A DNA stretch of 64,000 nucleotides from NCBI GenBank assembly GCA_013823945.1, contig PNMZ01000004.1, forward strand, positions 186,001-250,000, written 5' to 3'. The stretch's first letter is position 1. Each line of letters begins with the position of its first letter. Origin of the DNA: a bacterium. Its GTDB lineage: Bacteria; Armatimonadota; Fimbriimonadia; Fimbriimonadales; Fimbriimonadaceae. The notes under the pieces were generated by a model. The model had not been told where the DNA came from, searched no databases, and saw nothing but the letters and a program-made list of their open reading frames with translations. Both the position numbers and the translations under genes were made by a program. Below are positions 61,423 through 64,000 of this stretch, one piece after another.

Positions 61423-62295
61423 TTAGTTGTTCCACCAGGTTACGCCGGTTGCTTCCGGAAGGGCAACGAAGTCTTTGCAGACAAAGCTGCCGAGGGGGAA
61501 GCCATTACGGGGGAACGGATTGATGACGGCATCCGGATCAGCGCAGTAGCCTTTGGCTCGCTGATCGAAGCTGACTGGAGAGCCAATGAGTTCGCCTGCG
61601 AGGGCTCCACCGCCAACTCCACCTTTCCAACCAACAACTTTGGCGTGGCTGTCAGCAAATACCATGGTAATTTTTCCACCGAAGTAGATGTTGCTACTTT
61701 TGTTACCGCCGGGATAGTCATCGAAGTACCAACCGATCGATCCGATGGTTTGTCGGGGGGTGTCGTAAGTGTTTCCGAATGCGAACAAATCAGCCGGGTT
61801 TGCAAACTGGGTGATTGACTTACCAGCATTGTAGCGGCGTCCCATTGCTGTCATAACACAGGTTTGAACCGGACCACCAGTCACACACTTTTCTTCGTCT
61901 ACCATGCCCTCAGCGGCTCGAATTTCGAAGCCCCAGTTGTAGCCGAGGTCATTCCGGTCGTAGCTGATGGCACCTGTGGTTGAGTTGACGGCCAGGCTTT
62001 GGGGTCGGCCGTTTTGTCGGTGACCCACCCAAAGCTGCAAGTTCTTGGTGTAGGGATACATGGTGCAGATCGGGTCTCCGCCGCAGTTCGGACCATCGTA
62101 GACTGAAGGGAATCTGTCGTCGTAGTCGGACGAGTAGATGTGCGATGCAGTTCCGATTTGCTTAGCGTTGCTCAAGGCTTGAGTCTTTTTAGCAGCGGTT
62201 TTAGCTTGGGCGAAAACCGGGAAGAGGATGGCAGCAAGAATGGCGATGATGGCAATAACCACCAAAAGCTCGATCAATGTGAAGGCTTTTTTCAT
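61423..62295 (-). CDS. Solitary prepilin-like protein (Ala at -1)
   Basis: 290 aa. MKKA leader with Ala before Phe+1, then the same helix as the other three copies and [25 protein letters not shown]-terminal domain has several Cys ([30 protein letters not shown]), possibly disulphide bonded, and a [16 protein letters not shown] end. It is followed by a small lipoprotein gene, a pair that may work together. Confidence 0.87.
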   Translation of the reverse strand: MKKAFTLIELLVVIAIIAILAAILFPVFAQAKTAAKKTQALSNAKQIGTASHIYSSDYDDRFPSVYDGPNCGGDPICTMYPYTKNLQLWVGHRQNGRPQSLAVNSTTGAISYDRNDLGYNWGFEIRAAEGMVDEEKCVTGGPVQTCVMTAMGRRYNAGKSITQFANPADLFAFGNTYDTPRQTIGSIGWYFDDYPGGNKSSNIYFGGKITMVFADSHAKVVGWKGGVGGGALAGELIGSPVSFDQRAKGYCADPDAVINPFPRNGFPLGSFVCKDFVALPEATGVTWWNN

Positions 62296-62382
62296 AAGGG
62301 ATGTCCTCGCGAACGAGAACGTTATGGGATTGAATTATGATGGCAGGGTTAAGAAGAGTGAAATTTAACTATGGTATACCCA

Positions 62383-62412
62383 AACATATTATTAATACAT
62401 TAAAAATATGTT
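62383..62412. repeat. Inverted repeat upstream of the prepilin gene
   Basis: aacatatt and aatatgtt, 8-base arms around 14 AT-rich bases, in the region between the ABC-F stop and the prepilin start. Could be an operator for the prepilin gene. Confidence 0.35.
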
Positions 62413-62451
62413 ATGCCCTTGCATCGGGTGAACTTTTAATGAACTTGGGTA

Positions 62452-64000
62452 TTAGCCCTGTTGGCGTTGGAGATTTTCGAGAGTGAGGGTGTCTTCTTCC
62501 CATTGGTTCATGGCGCGGGTCAGTTCCTTTTGGGCCGCTTGATAATCGTGGCTCAGCTGGATGACGTCGGCTTCGGGCGGTGGGTCGGCGAGGGTGGATT
62601 CGATGCGCGAAATTTGGTTTTCGGCTTGGGCTACGGCCTCTTCCGAATTGCTAACTGCAGTTTGCATCCGGGCGATTTCTTTGCTGAGTTCGCGGGGGGT
62701 GAGAGTTGGTTCAACGACTGCCGTAATTGTCTGGGTTTTTGACTTGGCAGGTGCGGTAGTCGTTTGAGAACGTCGGTATTCGGCGTATCCGCTGATGTAT
62801 TCGATTGGGCCAGCGCGGCGGACGTCGAGGATACGATTGGTGACTTGGCGCAGAAGCCAGCGGTCGTGGCTGATGAGGATGAGGGTTCCTTTATAGTCGT
62901 TGAGGACATCTGCGAGAGCTGCTCTGGAGTCCATGTCGAGGTGGTTGGTGGGTTCGTCAAGGACCAGGAGGTTGGGGTTGAGGACAGTGAGAGAGGCAAG
63001 GACGAGTTTATTTTTTTCTCCACCGCTGAGGGAGGATATGGGTCGGAAGACGTCGTCGCCTGTGAAGAGGAAACGAGCGAGAAGGTTTCTGGCCGGCCCA
63101 GCATCCATTCCTAGTTCGAATACCATGTGTTCAAGGGGCGACATTGAAGGGTCAAGATCGGCGACATCTTGAGAGAAATAGCCGAGTTCGATTCGCGAAC
63201 CGAGTTTTGATTTGCCGTCTACGGCTTTGTGGCGACCGAGAATGGTCTTGATCAGGGTTGACTTGCCGGCTCCATTTTCGCCAATGATGCCCCACCGTTC
63301 GCCGAACCGAACTTCCCAGTTGAGGTTGGTGAATAGGGTTTCGTCAGAGAATCCAACGGTTAGGTTTTCAGTGCGGACGACGATGTCTCCGGATCGCTCA
63401 ATTTTTCCGAATCCGGCTTTCATTCCGGCATCGGACGTGGGCGCTTGAACCTGAGATTCTTGGAGTTTGAACATCTGCTTTTGGCGACCGCGGGCTTGGG
63501 CGGTGCGCTGGCTGTTCATAAATCGGCGGACGTACTCGTCGAGTTTGGCGATTTGGTTGGCTTGTTTTGCGGCGAGGTCGGCTTGGCGTTCTTCGTCTTC
63601 GGCGCGGAGTTGGAGATATTTTTGGTAGTCGCCTTCGTAGGTCGTGATTTGTCCAGCGCGGAGTTCGAGGAACTTTCCGGCGGTGTTTTCGAGGAATGTA
63701 CGGTCGTGGCTGACGAGGAGGATTGCTCCGTGATAGGAGCGAATCCATGATTCGAGCCATTCAGTGGCTTGGAGGTCCAGGTGGTTGGTGGGTTCGTCGA
63801 GAATGAGGAGGTCCGGTTCTTCGAGAAGGAGCCGGGCGAGAGCAAGTCTGGTTTTTTCTCCGCCGGAAAGGGAATCTGTGAGTTTTTCGTAGTCAGATTC
63901 TTCGAATCCCATTCGGGTGAGAATGCTTGTGAGGTCTCGTTCTGCGGAGTAGCCTTCTTGATCGTTGAAGTGCTCGTGGAGGAGGGCAAATTCATCGAGA
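62452..64000 (-). CDS. ABC-F family ATPase (partial, N-terminus off window)
   Basis: The open frame runs off the window end, so the N-terminal ATPase start is missing; about 516 codons are visible. Two ATP-binding cassettes: the first with LSGGEKTRLALARLLLEEP and LLILDEPTNHLD, then the inter-domain linker rich in Lys/Arg/Gln (RFMNSQRTAQARGRQKQ), and the second with GENGAGKSTLIKTILG, SLSGGEKNKLVLASL and LLVLDEPTNHLDMD. The C-terminal region is a coiled coil. ABC-F proteins bind the ribosome and act in translation, some giving antibiotic resistance. No membrane segment. Confidence 0.9.
   Translation of the reverse strand, partial: LDEFALLHEHFNDQEGYSAERDLTSILTRMGFEESDYEKLTDSLSGGEKTRLALARLLLEEPDLLILDEPTNHLDLQATEWLESWIRSYHGAILLVSHDRTFLENTAGKFLELRAGQITTYEGDYQKYLQLRAEDEERQADLAAKQANQIAKLDEYVRRFMNSQRTAQARGRQKQMFKLQESQVQAPTSDAGMKAGFGKIERSGDIVVRTENLTVGFSDETLFTNLNWEVRFGERWGIIGENGAGKSTLIKTILGRHKAVDGKSKLGSRIELGYFSQDVADLDPSMSPLEHMVFELGMDAGPARNLLARFLFTGDDVFRPISSLSGGEKNKLVLASLTVLNPNLLVLDEPTNHLDMDSRAALADVLNDYKGTLILISHDRWLLRQVTNRILDVRRAGPIEYISGYAEYRRSQTTTAPAKSKTQTITAVVEPTLTPRELSKEIARMQTAVSNSEEAVAQAENQISRIESTLADPPPEADVIQLSHDYQAAQKELTRAMNQWEEDTLTLENLQRQQG

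Overview
The window reads as a chromosomal stretch from a Gram-negative-type bacterium of the Armatimonadota, probably near Fimbriimonadales. That placement is inferred from several features: four solitary prepilin-like genes with the same N-terminal segment (Phe-Thr-Leu-Ile-Glu start, Phe-Pro-Val-Phe-Ala-Gln-Ala-Lys end), a PEP-CTERM protein, many secreted PA14 and beta-propeller proteins, and a Kdo transferase implying a lipopolysaccharide outer membrane. No rRNA, CRISPR array, integrase or transposase was found. Genes lie on both strands in short operons, often with ATGA overlaps.

Layout. 1-2.8 kb: a cut TfoX-like gene, a PEP-CTERM protein with a possible thioester domain, and a lipoprotein gene lying between a tRNA-Thr and a displaced copy of its 3' end. 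2.9-9.7 kb: hpd, a cluster of short G/C palindromic repeats, an HD hydrolase/ferredoxin/rdgB operon and an rpoZ-dnaJ-prmA operon whose omega subunit has a long acidic tail. 9.8-13.1 kb: phoX-ferredoxin-apt-OB-fold operon. 13.1-24.5 kb: secreted enzymes (propeller-phosphoesterase, aspartyl protease-PDZ, GH20 hexosaminidase, esterase, YceI, intradiol dioxygenase), a prepilin and a two-nuclease-domain DUF2779 protein. 24.6-32.1 kb: cydAB, a 2-oxoacid dehydrogenase E2, purF, and ahcY behind an S-adenosylhomocysteine riboswitch. 32.2-38.2 kb: a five-gene minus-strand cluster (ASCH, Nnr, two membrane FHA proteins, a VWA protein). 38.2-48.3 kb: hydrolase, purC-waaA, two prepilins, a 1072-aa secreted multidomain protein, a TylF-like methyltransferase and its decayed copy. 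48.3-54 kb: ispH, tRNA-Trp, a methyltransferase, a DHDPS-like protein, Nudix and lepB. 54-64 kb: two ECF sigma loci, a beta-helix/PA14 protein, a phosphoesterase, a prepilin-lipoprotein pair and an ABC-F ATPase cut by the window end.

How parts work together. ahcY is probably switched on by its own substrate: the aptamer pseudoknot strand shares bases with an intrinsic terminator stem, so ligand binding should prevent termination. The FHA/FHA/VWA genes look like a phosphothreonine-based signalling or assembly module, since the VWA protein begins with three DPNRT repeats and its neighbours carry phosphothreonine-binding FHA domains. A family of short palindromic elements is scattered between genes, and copies also lie in frame inside both FHA genes.

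The most interesting items are the SAH riboswitch, the in-frame palindromic elements, the FHA/VWA module, the tRNA-Thr-flanked insertion and the acidic-tailed omega subunit. All calls come from reading the sequence; no database search was run.
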